This document shows, piece by piece, positions 53,994-62,781 of a stretch of DNA of 64,000 nucleotides. The position numbers were made by a program, and so were the translations under genes. The notes beneath the pieces were generated by a model. The model saw only the letters and a program-made list of their open reading frames with translations, made no database searches and had not been told where the DNA came from. The first letter of the stretch is position 1, and every line of letters begins with the position of its first letter. Source of the DNA: Paenibacillus sp. XY044 (GTDB lineage Bacteria > Bacillota > Bacilli > Paenibacillales > Paenibacillaceae); NCBI RefSeq assembly GCF_002257645.1, contig NZ_NQMO01000001.1:62001-126000 (forward strand), in the 5' to 3' direction.

Positions 53994-55476
53994 CGTAAAG
54001 GAACGGGCGGAGACCGCTCTGAAGGACGAATTTCTCGTCAATGCCGTCAAGTTTACGACCGAAAAGCTGAAGAACGGGAAGAAAGCGGCGACGGCGGAAC
54101 ACGGTAACTGGGAAGAGTGGAGGGAGCGGGGCAGGCAGATCCGGGCCCATACCATCGCCCACCTCGACTACTATTTGAACCAGTTTGTGGATAATGCCCG
54201 GGCGCAGGGAGTACATGTGCATTTTGCCCCCGAGGCGAAGGACGCCGCCCGAATCGCTGTTGAGATTGCCAAGCACAAGCAGGCCAAGTCGGTCGTCAAG
54301 TCCAAATCGATGGTTTCCGAGGAAGTGCATATCAACGAAGCGTTTGAGGGCATCGGCATCGAATCCATTGAAAGCGATCTGGGTGAATACATCATCCAGC
54401 TGGCGAACGAACCGCCTTCCCATATCATTATTCCGGCCATTCATAAAAACCGCTATCAAATCGCCGAGCTGCTGTCGAAGGAAGCCGGAGAGACGCTGGC
54501 GCCGGACACGAAAATATTGGCCGGATTCGCAAGGCGTAAGCTCCGCGACAAGTTTCTGGAAGCCGACATCGGGTTAACCGGGGCCAACTTCGGGATTGCT
54601 GAGAGCGGATCGATCGTCATTTTTGAAAACGAGGGCAACGCCCGCATGGTGAGCACGGTACCGAAAACGCAAATTACGCTGATGGGGATGGAGCGGCTTA
54701 TTCCGACCTGGGATGACCTCGAAGTGATGGCGACGCTCCTGCCGCGCTCGGCGACCGGCCAGAAGCTGACCGTGTACATGTCGGGCATCACCGGACCGCG
54801 CCGGACGGCGGATGGAGACGGCCCGGAAGAGATGCACCTGATCATCGTCGACAACGGCCGCTCGCTGCAGCTCGGCGATCCGGATTTCCAGGAGCTCTTG
54901 AACTGCATCCGCTGCGGGGCATGTCTGAATGCCTGCCCGGTGTACCGCCATATCGGGGGACATTCGTATCCCGGAACGTACAGCGGGCCGATCGGCGCGG
55001 TGCTGACGCCGGCGCTGAACAAGAATGCCGAGGAGTGGCAGGACATCGCGAACGCCTCCAGTCTATGCGGCGCCTGCTATGAAGCCTGTCCGGTCAAGAT
55101 TCCGCTGCACGACATGCTCGTCTATTTGCGCAACCGGAAGGTGGAGCGGGGGTATACCGCAGCCGGCGAGAAGCTGGCGATGAAGGGCTTCAAGATGCTG
55201 ATGAAGAGTTCCGGCCGCTTTAAGCAGGCGGTGAAGCTCGGCCAGACGGGCCAGAAGCTGCTGGTCCGGGACGGATATATCCGCTCCCAAATCGGTCCGC
55301 TTAAGGGTTGGACGGCATACCGGCACATTCCGGCGCTGCCTAGCAGATCGTTCCGGGAACGCTGGCCGCAGCTGGACGCCGAGGTCGGGGCCAGCCTCCC
55401 GCCGATGTCTGAGGCGATGAAGTCCCGCATGGAAAGCATCGTCGCGGGCCGGAAGGAAAGGGGGATGAAGCGATGA
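53971..55476 (+). CDS. lutB: L-lactate oxidation iron-sulfur protein LutB
   Basis: 501 residues. The N-terminal LUD domain (GLTGANFGIAESGSIVIFENEGNARM, split at about 207-232) is followed by two 4Fe-4S clusters: CIRCGACLNACPV from about residue 312 and CGACYEACPV from about residue 366. Length and domain order match LutB/YkgF. Electrons from lactate pass through these clusters. The start is GTG within the end of lutA, and the stop overlaps lutC (ATGA), a fully coupled cistron. Confidence 0.95.
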   Translation: MSKPQGSSVKERAETALKDEFLVNAVKFTTEKLKNGKKAATAEHGNWEEWRERGRQIRAHTIAHLDYYLNQFVDNARAQGVHVHFAPEAKDAARIAVEIAKHKQAKSVVKSKSMVSEEVHINEAFEGIGIESIESDLGEYIIQLANEPPSHIIIPAIHKNRYQIAELLSKEAGETLAPDTKILAGFARRKLRDKFLEADIGLTGANFGIAESGSIVIFENEGNARMVSTVPKTQITLMGMERLIPTWDDLEVMATLLPRSATGQKLTVYMSGITGPRRTADGDGPEEMHLIIVDNGRSLQLGDPDFQELLNCIRCGACLNACPVYRHIGGHSYPGTYSGPIGAVLTPALNKNAEEWQDIANASSLCGACYEACPVKIPLHDMLVYLRNRKVERGYTAAGEKLAMKGFKMLMKSSGRFKQAVKLGQTGQKLLVRDGYIRSQIGPLKGWTAYRHIPALPSRSFRERWPQLDAEVGASLPPMSEAMKSRMESIVAGRKERGMKR

Positions 55477-56204
55477 GCACATCCGATCCGTCATTTTTGG
55501 CGAAAATGGAGCAGGAATCGCGTGAGCAGCAGAAGCGGTTCATCGGTCATATTGCCAGCCGCCTCGGGCATGGGGGCGCGGCGGATTCCCGCAAGCCGGA
55601 GCACCCGTATCGGGGCGCACCGGATTTTTGGAACCGCTACGAGCTGACTCAGGAAGAGCGGATCGACCGCTTTATGGCGAACTGGCGCGCCGCCGGCGGC
55701 CATACCGAGCGCATTACCGGCTGGGAGGACTTGTCCGGTGTCGTGATCCGGATTCTGCAGGAGCACGGGGCGCAGTCCACGATCCGCCACGATCTCCCCG
55801 AGTTGGCTGAGCTCCGGCTGGAACAGCATTTGCCGGAGCTTGCGCATCGGGTATGGAACGGACGGGAGGCGGACGACTCTCTAACTGCTGCGGCCTATAC
55901 GGATGCGGGGATTGCGCTCGTGGACGACGCCGTGGCATATACCGGCTCGCTGGTGGTCACGTCTTCGGCAGAGAAAGGCCGGTCCGTGTCCCTCCTGCCC
56001 AACCTGCTGATCGCCATCGTTCCTGCGGAACGCATGAAGACGCGGCTCGGCGAGGTTATGGGCCGCCTGCCCCTCAGCGCCGAGGGTGGGCTGCCGGCAG
56101 GAGTGCATTTCATCTCGGGGCCGAGCCGCTCTTCGGACATCGAGAACGACCTGACCATCGGCGTTCACGGACCGGGGATCGCCTACGCTTTGATTGTCGG
56201 ATAA
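55473..56204 (+). CDS. lutC: L-lactate oxidation subunit LutC (LUD domain)
   Basis: 243 residues. Like B. subtilis LutC, it ends with a LUD domain: AYTDAGIALVDDAVAYTGSLVVTSSAEKGR (split), LLPNLLIAIVPAERM and the final HFISGPSRSSDIENDLTIGVHGPG, the conserved GPSRTADIE-type motif. It completes the LutABC complex. The 4-nt overlap with lutB implies stoichiometric translation. A separate promoter for the next gene, the DeoR regulator, lies 48 nt downstream. Confidence 0.94.
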   Translation: MSTSDPSFLAKMEQESREQQKRFIGHIASRLGHGGAADSRKPEHPYRGAPDFWNRYELTQEERIDRFMANWRAAGGHTERITGWEDLSGVVIRILQEHGAQSTIRHDLPELAELRLEQHLPELAHRVWNGREADDSLTAAAYTDAGIALVDDAVAYTGSLVVTSSAEKGRSVSLLPNLLIAIVPAERMKTRLGEVMGRLPLSAEGGLPAGVHFISGPSRSSDIENDLTIGVHGPGIAYALIVG

Positions 56205-56251
56205 TCCGAATCCGGAGACTCCCCGCTTATAGGGGGCAAGTGGATGACACG

Positions 56252-56280
56252 TTGTCCGGGAACAGGCAAATCTATATAAT
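56252..56280 (+). promoter_or_regulatory. Sigma-A promoter of the DeoR regulator gene
   Basis: TTGTCC, 17 nt, TATAAT, ending 30 nt before the start codon. Confidence 0.65.
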
Positions 56281-56310
56281 GGGTGTACGATAGAACGAAA
56301 GAGGGAAGCT

Positions 56311-57072
56311 ATGTTAGTTGCGGAACGTTATGATACCATCGTGCGGCTGGTCAATGAGCGCGGCAGCATCCGGGTATCCGAGCTGAGCGAGCTGTGCGGC
56401 GTAACCGAAGAGACGATTCGCCGTGATCTGGACCGACTGGAGCAGCAGGGCAAGCTGCGGCGGAGCCATGGCGGAGCCGTTAGCGTTAAGGAGACCCAGG
56501 CGGAGACCCCGTATTTCGAGCGGGAGGTCATCCATCAGGACGAGAAGAAGCGGATTGCCGAAGAAGCGGTGCGGCGGATCGAGCCGCGCGACCGCATCGC
56601 CCTTGATGCCAGCTCGACGGCGTGGTATATGGCTTCGATCCTGCCGGACATTCCTTTGACCGTGGTCACCAACTCCATCAAGGTAGCCCTGGAGCTGTCC
56701 TCGAAGGAGAAGATCGAGGTCATTTCGACGGGCGGCATGCTGGCAGCCCATTCGCTGTCCTATGTCGGCCCGCTCGCCGAACGCGGCCTGGAATCCTATT
56801 ATGTGGATAAGGCGTTTATTTCCTGCAAGGGCGTGCATTTGGACCGGGGGATCAGCGAATCGAACGAGCTGCAGGCGATGGTCAAGCACCGGATGATCCG
56901 GCAAGCGAAGTCCGTGTACATCCTGGCCGATGCGAGCAAAATCGGCGTGCAGGCGTTTACCCATCTGGCCGATTGGTCCGAAGTGGATGTGCTGATCACT
57001 GACGGCCATGCCGATGAGAAGGACGTGTCGCTGCTCCGGGAGAAATCGATCGAGCTGATCATTGCGGGGTAG
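56311..57072 (+). CDS. DeoR-family repressor, probably of rhamnose utilisation (RhaR-like)
   Basis: 253 residues. The N-terminal helix-turn-helix IRVSELSELCGVTEETIRRDLDRLEQQGKL (split, about 19-48) and the DeoR sensor domain (ALDASSTAWYMA, VVTNSIKVALEL, VDKAFISCKGVHLDRGISESNE) are clear. Its place after rhaEW and lutABC matches RhaR (YulB) of B. subtilis, which follows rhaEW. The ligand would be a phosphorylated sugar intermediate. It has its own promoter. No rhaB, rhaA or rhaM gene follows, only a terminator. Confidence 0.9.
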   Translation: MLVAERYDTIVRLVNERGSIRVSELSELCGVTEETIRRDLDRLEQQGKLRRSHGGAVSVKETQAETPYFEREVIHQDEKKRIAEEAVRRIEPRDRIALDASSTAWYMASILPDIPLTVVTNSIKVALELSSKEKIEVISTGGMLAAHSLSYVGPLAERGLESYYVDKAFISCKGVHLDRGISESNELQAMVKHRMIRQAKSVYILADASKIGVQAFTHLADWSEVDVLITDGHADEKDVSLLREKSIELIIAG

Positions 57073-57118
57073 ACGTCCATTTAAGAATGCAGGAAGATTC
57101 ATTGACTTGCATATGACG

Positions 57119-57165
57119 AAACCTCCCGCGAAGGCTGGAAAACAGCTTTCGCGGGAGGTTTTTTT
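57119..57165 (+). terminator. Terminator after the DeoR gene
   Basis: 12-bp stem ACCTCCCGCGAA/TTCGCGGGAGGT (57121-57132 with 57148-57159) with an inner GCTG/CAGC stem, then TTTTTTT. It may also stop the converging GH36 transcript. Confidence 0.92.
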
Positions 57166-57192
57166 AGTTGGGAGCAAGCACTTTTTTGTTCA

Positions 57193-58995
57193 TCATGCCA
57201 GCTCGATATGCAGTGGATTCAGCACCAAACCGACCACTCCTGCCGACGGGACGACCAACTCTTGCAAACCTTCATTCAGCTCTACGGTTTGTGAGCGCAC
57301 GGTTTGCCCGCAGCAGTCTTTGATCTCCATCGCATAGCTTCCCGGGAATGAACAGGAGAAACGGAGGTACAATCGATTCCCTGGCGTGCCATTTACTATG
57401 ATGAGTCGTTCGGAAGGGTGATCCAGCTCTACGACGGTCTCGGAGTATACGGCGATGATCGTTTTGTTCCTGCTGATGGCCGTGACTATAGGATACAGCA
57501 GTTCCGGATGAAATGGCTGGAGTTTTCCATGCAGCAGCACATCCCGGTGATCGCGGCAAAAGCCGACCCAAAACCGGAGCATGGCCAGATGCCGGTCTCC
57601 GATCCGGTCCAAGCGAACCGAAATTTGCGGTACGGCAAACATGACGTGGATCATCTGCATCGCCGCATTTTCCGCCGTATCCTGGGGATTGAACATGATC
57701 ATGTCGGAATGGACCGCCGTGTGGCCCGAAAGAAGACGCAGATCCAGCGTACGGACACGGTTCTGAATAAAATCGTTCGGGCAATCATTCGCTCGGAACA
57801 TATTTCCGTATGTTCGCATAAGCGGCCCGATATACGTTTGACGGAATTCGATCAGAATATCGGGCTTGAGCGCTTTGAGCCGGCCCATGACGTCGGACAG
57901 CAGGCGGTCGACGGCCTCGGGGACGGACGCGTAATCTCCACCGTTTCCGTGAGCGGACACACCTGGCAAGCCCGCCGTGAGGCGGAAACTGTCCACGAAA
58001 TCGAGCTTGAGCCCGTCAATGTTCCAGTTGGTTACCGCTTGCTCGTATACCCGGATCAAATACTCCCGCACTTCCGGAATTCGGGGGTCCAGAATCCCGG
58101 CATTCAGATTGTCGTCGATGCCGAGGAGCTTGTCCGCAAATTGGTCCCATACTTTGCTGTGCTTTCCGACAAACGGGACGGAGTACCACAGCATGTACTT
58201 CATACCCAGGTCCTGAATGGCGGCGACATGCGCCCCCATATCCGGGAATTTATCCGCGCAAACCTCCCAGTCTCCGGTATACGCATACCCACGGCTGTTA
58301 TCTTCGGTTTGCCAGCCGTCGTCCACGATGATCGTATCGCATCCGAGTTCTTTGGCCAGCCTGGCCTGCTCCTCCAGCGCATCTGCCGTGATGTCCTGAT
58401 GATAGGCATACCAGGTGGAGTAGACAGGATCCAGCGCCTCCGCCGGAGGCGGGGAAGGCGTCATTCCAGGCTGCCGAGCCCACCACTGGACAACCTCCTC
58501 CAGAGCCTCGTAATAAGGAACGTCACGCTGGTCAATCCGAAGTGTGGCTTCATACTCACCCTTCATCAATACCGGCTCTTCGAACAGCGTGATCGAGCAG
58601 AGGAACGTCGAATCCTCTTCGTGAATCCCTGCCTTGACCGTCAAATGATTCAGCGCATCGGTAAACGCAAAGGTTATCCGGTTTCTTCCTTCCCCATTAA
58701 ACAGGGCGGCAACGGGAGCCGAAGAGGTACTTCTTGATGTAAATCCCTCGCCCCAGTCGATCTGAAAAGCTTTGTTCCGGTCGCTTCCCGGGTGCCACAT
58801 CGAGTGGATATCTATGGCCGGCAGGGACCACTCCAGCCGACAGGCGGGGGGCTGTGTTCCAGCTGCAGCCCGCAGCTTCAAATGAATCAGCCATACGCTG
58901 TCTTCCACGATTTCGATGTGCTGCGAGACATCGAAAAATTGCCTCGTATCATGAAACGTGACGATCGGGGATGAAGCGTTCATCAAATTTTTCAT
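57193..58995 (-). CDS. Alpha-galactosidase, GH36/GHD family
   Basis: 600 residues. Nucleophile motif DGLKLDFVDS (Asp332) and acid/base motif MFRANDCPND (Asp404) fit GH36; TIIVDDGWQTEDNSRG and KYMLWYSVPFVGKHS line the active site. It hydrolyses alpha-galactosides such as raffinose-type sugars; it is shorter than classical AgaA/RafA (about 720), closer to the compact GH36 subgroup. No signal peptide. ATG 58995 has AGGAGGAG 4 nt upstream; a TTG 59016 start is less likely. A divergent LacI regulator and sugar ABC transporter lie upstream. Confidence 0.88.
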   Translation of the reverse strand: MKNLMNASSPIVTFHDTRQFFDVSQHIEIVEDSVWLIHLKLRAAAGTQPPACRLEWSLPAIDIHSMWHPGSDRNKAFQIDWGEGFTSRSTSSAPVAALFNGEGRNRITFAFTDALNHLTVKAGIHEEDSTFLCSITLFEEPVLMKGEYEATLRIDQRDVPYYEALEEVVQWWARQPGMTPSPPPAEALDPVYSTWYAYHQDITADALEEQARLAKELGCDTIIVDDGWQTEDNSRGYAYTGDWEVCADKFPDMGAHVAAIQDLGMKYMLWYSVPFVGKHSKVWDQFADKLLGIDDNLNAGILDPRIPEVREYLIRVYEQAVTNWNIDGLKLDFVDSFRLTAGLPGVSAHGNGGDYASVPEAVDRLLSDVMGRLKALKPDILIEFRQTYIGPLMRTYGNMFRANDCPNDFIQNRVRTLDLRLLSGHTAVHSDMIMFNPQDTAENAAMQMIHVMFAVPQISVRLDRIGDRHLAMLRFWVGFCRDHRDVLLHGKLQPFHPELLYPIVTAISRNKTIIAVYSETVVELDHPSERLIIVNGTPGNRLYLRFSCSFPGSYAMEIKDCCGQTVRSQTVELNEGLQELVVPSAGVVGLVLNPLHIELA

Positions 58996-59045
58996 AAACT
59001 CCTCCTGCGCATTCAAGCCGAATTTAGTCGTATCATTCCAACAAT

Positions 59046-59074
59046 AGTATAGAATTTACGAAACGTATAGTAAA
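59046..59074 (-). promoter_or_regulatory. Promoter of the GH36 gene with embedded operator
   Basis: Minus-strand TTTACT, 17 nt, TATACT. Inside the spacer sits the palindrome TACGAAACGTA (59057-59067), so a bound repressor would block the promoter. Confidence 0.6.
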
Positions 59075-59161
59075 CAACAAAATTCAAACAGTATCATGTG
59101 GAATGCGCTTATGCACTGAAGCAGCTTAGAAACTACGGTTTCATGTTTTTTTATTAGAGTA

Positions 59162-59190
59162 TTGTCAAGGCCGATGTTCTCTGTTATATT
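59162..59190 (+). promoter_or_regulatory. Upstream promoter of the LacI-ABC operon
   Basis: TTGTCA, 17 nt, TATATT on the plus strand, about 130 nt upstream of the lacI-type start. Confidence 0.55.
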
Positions 59191-59213
59191 GAAAAACGAA
59201 AAACATCTCAGGA

Positions 59214-59232
59214 TTTTGTTTAGTAAACAAAA
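59214..59232. promoter_or_regulatory. Perfect 19-bp palindrome, probable LacI-type operator
   Basis: TTTTGTTTAGTAAACAAAA, symmetric about a central G. It lies between the two plus-strand promoters. A degenerate copy (GTATAGTAAACAAC) overlaps the GH36 -35 box at 59066. Confidence 0.65.
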
Positions 59233-59242
59233 GACGTTTCGT

Positions 59243-59271
59243 TTGGCAAATGGTCTGTAAGGTACTAAAAT
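59243..59271 (+). promoter_or_regulatory. Proximal promoter of the LacI-ABC operon
   Basis: TTGGCA, 17 nt, TAAAAT, directly downstream of ACGTTTCGT (59234-59242), the same 9-mer that in inverse orientation occupies the GH36 promoter spacer. Confidence 0.55.
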
Positions 59272-59320
59272 AACAGTAAGGGGTGTTTCCCAAAAAATGT
59301 AACGGAAAAGGTGATTGGTG

Positions 59321-60376
59321 TTGGCAAATATTCGTGATGTTGCAAGTTTGGCAGGGGTGTCTCCTTCCACGGTTTCCCGCGTGTTAAACGGTGATCCGTC
59401 TTTATCGGTGCTGGAAGAAACGAGAAGAAAAATCATTTCCGCCGCGGAACAGCTGCAGTATAACATGGCTTCCAAACGTGCGGTCAGCAAGTCCATGCCG
59501 TTAAAAGATTACAAAATCGGTCTGGTTACTTTTTGTTCCGAACAATTCGAAAGTGAAGATCCATATTATTTGTCCATCCGGATGCAAATCGAGAAGGAAT
59601 TCAACCAGATGGGGCTGCATATTACCCGGACGATCCGCTGGGTCAATCATGAATCTTATGAAAGCCTGTCCGGCCTCGACGGCCTGATCGTGATCGGCAA
59701 ATTTGAATTTGACCCTTACAATTTGTTCTTTAACCGGATCCAAAATATCGTGTTCGTGGATTATTCTCCGGACGAGGACCGCTTTGATTCCGTCGTTGTC
59801 GATTTCAATAAAGTGACCACGACGGCGCTGGATCACTTGACAGGCCTTGGATATACCAAAATCGGTCTGATCAGCTCCCGCGATTTTATCAACCGGTTCG
59901 GTTCCAGCACGGGGATCGATTCCATCGACCAGCGCCAAAGCAGTTTTGAAGCTTACATGAAAAATAAAAACTTATATATGCCGGAGCATGTCCATATCGG
60001 CAGCAATTTCTCCATGTCGTCCGGATATCAGCTGATGAAGGACGCCATTAAAAAGGGGAAACTGCCGGAAGCTTTCTTGATCGGATCGGATCCCATGGCC
60101 ATCGCGGCAAGCAGAGCGTTAAAGGAGGCGGGCGTGAAAGTGCCGATGGATGTGGCGCTCGTCGGGATTGACGATATCGAGATGGCTGCTTATATGGACC
60201 CGCCGCTGACTACGGTCAAAATTTATACCGAACAGATGGGTCAAACCGCCGTGAAAATGCTGCTGGAAAGGATTGGCGGCAGGGAGGTTCCGCTTAAAGT
60301 GGTACTTCCGTCCAAGTTAATCGTAAGAAGCTCATGCGGCGCTGGCCGATTTCCCAAAACGGCTGTCCAGAAATAG
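59321..60376 (+). CDS. LacI-family transcriptional regulator
   Basis: 351 residues. The N-terminus ANIRDVASLAGVSPSTVSRVLNG is the LacI helix-turn-helix plus hinge. The ligand-binding domain resembles a periplasmic sugar-binding fold with IGSDPMAIAASRALKEAGVKVP and VALVGIDDIEMAAYMDPPLTTV near the end. Start TTG 59321 has AGGTGA 6 nt upstream, giving the family-typical MANIRDVA; TTG 59315 and GTG 59318 are closer and less likely. It should repress the ABC transporter genes that follow, and the divergent GH36 gene, using the palindromes in the shared upstream region; galactoside or melibiose is a possible inducer. Confidence 0.9.
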   Translation: MANIRDVASLAGVSPSTVSRVLNGDPSLSVLEETRRKIISAAEQLQYNMASKRAVSKSMPLKDYKIGLVTFCSEQFESEDPYYLSIRMQIEKEFNQMGLHITRTIRWVNHESYESLSGLDGLIVIGKFEFDPYNLFFNRIQNIVFVDYSPDEDRFDSVVVDFNKVTTTALDHLTGLGYTKIGLISSRDFINRFGSSTGIDSIDQRQSSFEAYMKNKNLYMPEHVHIGSNFSMSSGYQLMKDAIKKGKLPEAFLIGSDPMAIAASRALKEAGVKVPMDVALVGIDDIEMAAYMDPPLTTVKIYTEQMGQTAVKMLLERIGGREVPLKVVLPSKLIVRSSCGAGRFPKTAVQK

Positions 60377-60437
60377 GACAGACAGAGGGAGCGAAAGAGC
60401 CGCAGCCGCACAAACAATCGTTAGGGGGCATTAAACG

Positions 60438-61712
60438 ATGAAAAAATGGCTGTTGTTCGTAGTATCTTTATTTGTTGTCATCGGAATGACCGCATGTTCC
60501 GGAAACTCCGGAACTGCGGATTCGACGCAAAGCGAGGGCGGCGCCGCGGGCGAAAGCACCGGCTCGGGCGCCAAAGGAAAGATTACGTTTGCTTACTGGG
60601 GCGCGCAGACGGAAGCCGACGCCATCAAACAAGTGATTGCTGATTTTGAAAAGTCCTACCCCGATATTAAAGTGGAGAGCCAATGGATTCAGCAGGATTA
60701 TCTCACGAAACTGCAGACCATGATTGCCGGAGGAACGGCTCCTGACGTGATGTTGATTTCGGGCGGGGATTTACCCGGATTTGCAAGCGCTTTCCAGGAA
60801 CAGCAGGTGGATCCGTCGGCCTTCAGCTCGCCGTCTCTGGTGGATTCGCTGTCAGTCGACGGTAAGGCCTATGCCGTGCCGTTTATTATCAAACCTAAGG
60901 TCATGGCCATCAATCTCGATTTTTTCAAGAAAAACAATATTCCTCTTCCCAGCCCAACCGAGCCTATGACAATGGACCAGTTCGATGAAATGGCCAAGAA
61001 GGTGGCCACCGGTGAGGGCAGCTCCAAAGTTTTCGGCTCGGAGCCCTTGTATTTGCCGAATCTGATCTATTCGTTCGGCGGTACGTTTTACTCCGACGAT
61101 CACGCCCAATCCCTTCTGGGATCCCCGGAAGCAATTAAGGCCGGAGAGTATATCGTCGCCGCCAAGCAGGAAGGCATCGTACCGAGCGACAACGAGAAGC
61201 AGGGACAGAACATGATGAACTGGTTCCTGAGCGGGCGCATCGCCATGTACACCGATTTTGGCCCATGGTATATCCCGCAGCTGGCGGATGTCAAAGGCTT
61301 TGACTGGGATATCGTTCCTTTCCCGGGTGGCGGTGGCTCCAAAGAGGTGAACGGCCTGGCTCTGAGCAAAGACAGCAAAAACGCTGAGGCAGCCAAGATC
61401 TTCATTCAGCATCTGACCCAGGATGAGGAGGCGCAAAAAATTATAGGGGGCAACAAAAGCGCGTATGGAGTACCGGTTTTGGCAAGCGCAACCGGGGCGT
61501 TCGAGCAAATTTATCCTGACAAAAACCTGAAAGCTTTTGTTTTGGCGTCCGAGAAACAGCATCCGCAGGAAGCGCAAAAACGGACGAATGAGATCGGCAA
61601 TGAAATGAAAGCGATCGACGATCAAACCCCCATCGGAATCGGCAGCAAAGATGTGAAGGAAGTGTTCCCTCAGGTAGCGGAGAAAATTGACAATATTTTG
61701 AAACAAAAATAA
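60438..61712 (+). CDS. Extracellular sugar-binding lipoprotein (CUT1 ABC transporter)
   Basis: 424 residues. A signal peptide ends in the lipobox GMTAC (Cys20), then a Ser/Gly-rich linker and the family-1 binding protein: KGKITFAYWGAQTEADAIK, FEKSYPDIKVE and GGTAPDVMLISGGDLPGFAS. It captures an oligosaccharide outside the membrane and delivers it to the two permeases encoded next. The ATG has TTAGGGGG about 8 nt upstream. No ATPase gene is in this cluster, so a shared MsmX-type ATPase is expected. Confidence 0.93.
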   Translation: MKKWLLFVVSLFVVIGMTACSGNSGTADSTQSEGGAAGESTGSGAKGKITFAYWGAQTEADAIKQVIADFEKSYPDIKVESQWIQQDYLTKLQTMIAGGTAPDVMLISGGDLPGFASAFQEQQVDPSAFSSPSLVDSLSVDGKAYAVPFIIKPKVMAINLDFFKKNNIPLPSPTEPMTMDQFDEMAKKVATGEGSSKVFGSEPLYLPNLIYSFGGTFYSDDHAQSLLGSPEAIKAGEYIVAAKQEGIVPSDNEKQGQNMMNWFLSGRIAMYTDFGPWYIPQLADVKGFDWDIVPFPGGGGSKEVNGLALSKDSKNAEAAKIFIQHLTQDEEAQKIIGGNKSAYGVPVLASATGAFEQIYPDKNLKAFVLASEKQHPQEAQKRTNEIGNEMKAIDDQTPIGIGSKDVKEVFPQVAEKIDNILKQK

Positions 61713-61725
61713 TGGGAGAAAGCCT

Positions 61726-62781
61726 ATGAACGGACTTATTGAACTCATATATAACTTCTTTCAGGGGATGGGGGTTCCAGCGGCATTGCTGCCGCTCTTC
61801 CCGTTCCTGACCGTCATGGCAGTGGTGTATGCCCTTCTTTTTCTAATCACGCGGTTTCTGGTACGCAAAAAAGTGATCCATATGAAGACAGCCAGCTTTT
61901 ACATGTTCGTGTCGGTATGGGTCATTGGTTTCCTGCTCTTTACGCTGGGGCCGATGGTCTTCTCCTTCTATATCAGCTTTACCCAGTGGGAGGTGGTCAG
62001 CGACCCGGTGTGGGCAGGGACGGACAATTACCGAATGCTGTTTAAGGATACGATGTTTTATAAATCGCTTGCCGTGACGTTCTACTACACGTTGGTCAGT
62101 GTTCCACTCCAGGTGGTGTTGTCTTTCGGGATTGCCCTGTTGATGAATTTGAAGCTGCGCGGCATTTACGTATTCCGTACCGTTTATTATTTGCCCACGC
62201 TCGTGCAGGGGGTTGCCCAAATGGTGCTGTTCATTTGGATTTTCAACCCGAACGTTGGGCTGATCAATTCGGTGCTGCGTTTCGCGGGCATTCACGGTCC
62301 GGCCTGGCTGTCCGATCCGCATTGGTCGATGCCGGCCATCATCCTGATGAGCCTGTGGACGGTCGGAGGCAATATGATCATTTACTTGGCCGGATTGTCG
62401 GATATTCCGCAATCGCTCTATGAGCAGGCCGAAATCGACGGAGCAACCGTTCTTCGCAGGCTGTGGCATGTGACGCTTCCGCAAATTTCGCCCATTCTGT
62501 TCTTTAATGCCGTCACGAGCATGATCGGGGCGTTCCAGACCTTCACTCAAGGCTTCCTTGTCAACGGAGGACCGGACAATTCGCTGCTGTTCTATGCGTA
62601 TTACTTGTATCAAAACGCGTTCATGTGGTTCAAGATGGGCTACGGCTCTGCGTTGGCCTGGGTGCTGTTCGTGATCATTTTGCTGTTCACCTTGTTGGTG
62701 TTCCGCAGCAGCGCATTATGGGTGTATTACGAAAATGAAGTGGGAGGGAGGAAGCGCCGTGTCCGTAAAAAAGAAGCGTAA
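61726..62781 (+). CDS. CUT1 sugar ABC permease (MalF/UgpA type)
   Basis: 351 residues with seven or more membrane helices; the first helix and basic loop (about 20-50) are an N-terminal extension before the canonical six-helix core. The EAA loop reads EQAEIDGATVLRRLWHVTLPQISPIL (about 228-253), which contacts the ATPase. VGVIN-type FNPNVGLINSVLRFAGIHGPAW is a periplasmic loop typical of MalF proteins. GGGAG precedes the ATG. The 3' end overlaps the second permease start by 23 nt. Confidence 0.92.
   Translation: MNGLIELIYNFFQGMGVPAALLPLFPFLTVMAVVYALLFLITRFLVRKKVIHMKTASFYMFVSVWVIGFLLFTLGPMVFSFYISFTQWEVVSDPVWAGTDNYRMLFKDTMFYKSLAVTFYYTLVSVPLQVVLSFGIALLMNLKLRGIYVFRTVYYLPTLVQGVAQMVLFIWIFNPNVGLINSVLRFAGIHGPAWLSDPHWSMPAIILMSLWTVGGNMIIYLAGLSDIPQSLYEQAEIDGATVLRRLWHVTLPQISPILFFNAVTSMIGAFQTFTQGFLVNGGPDNSLLFYAYYLYQNAFMWFKMGYGSALAWVLFVIILLFTLLVFRSSALWVYYENEVGGRKRRVRKKEA

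Noticed and set aside
57418..58737. 439-codon plus-strand open frame under the GH36 gene
   Set aside because: Antisense shadow of the alpha-galactosidase gene.
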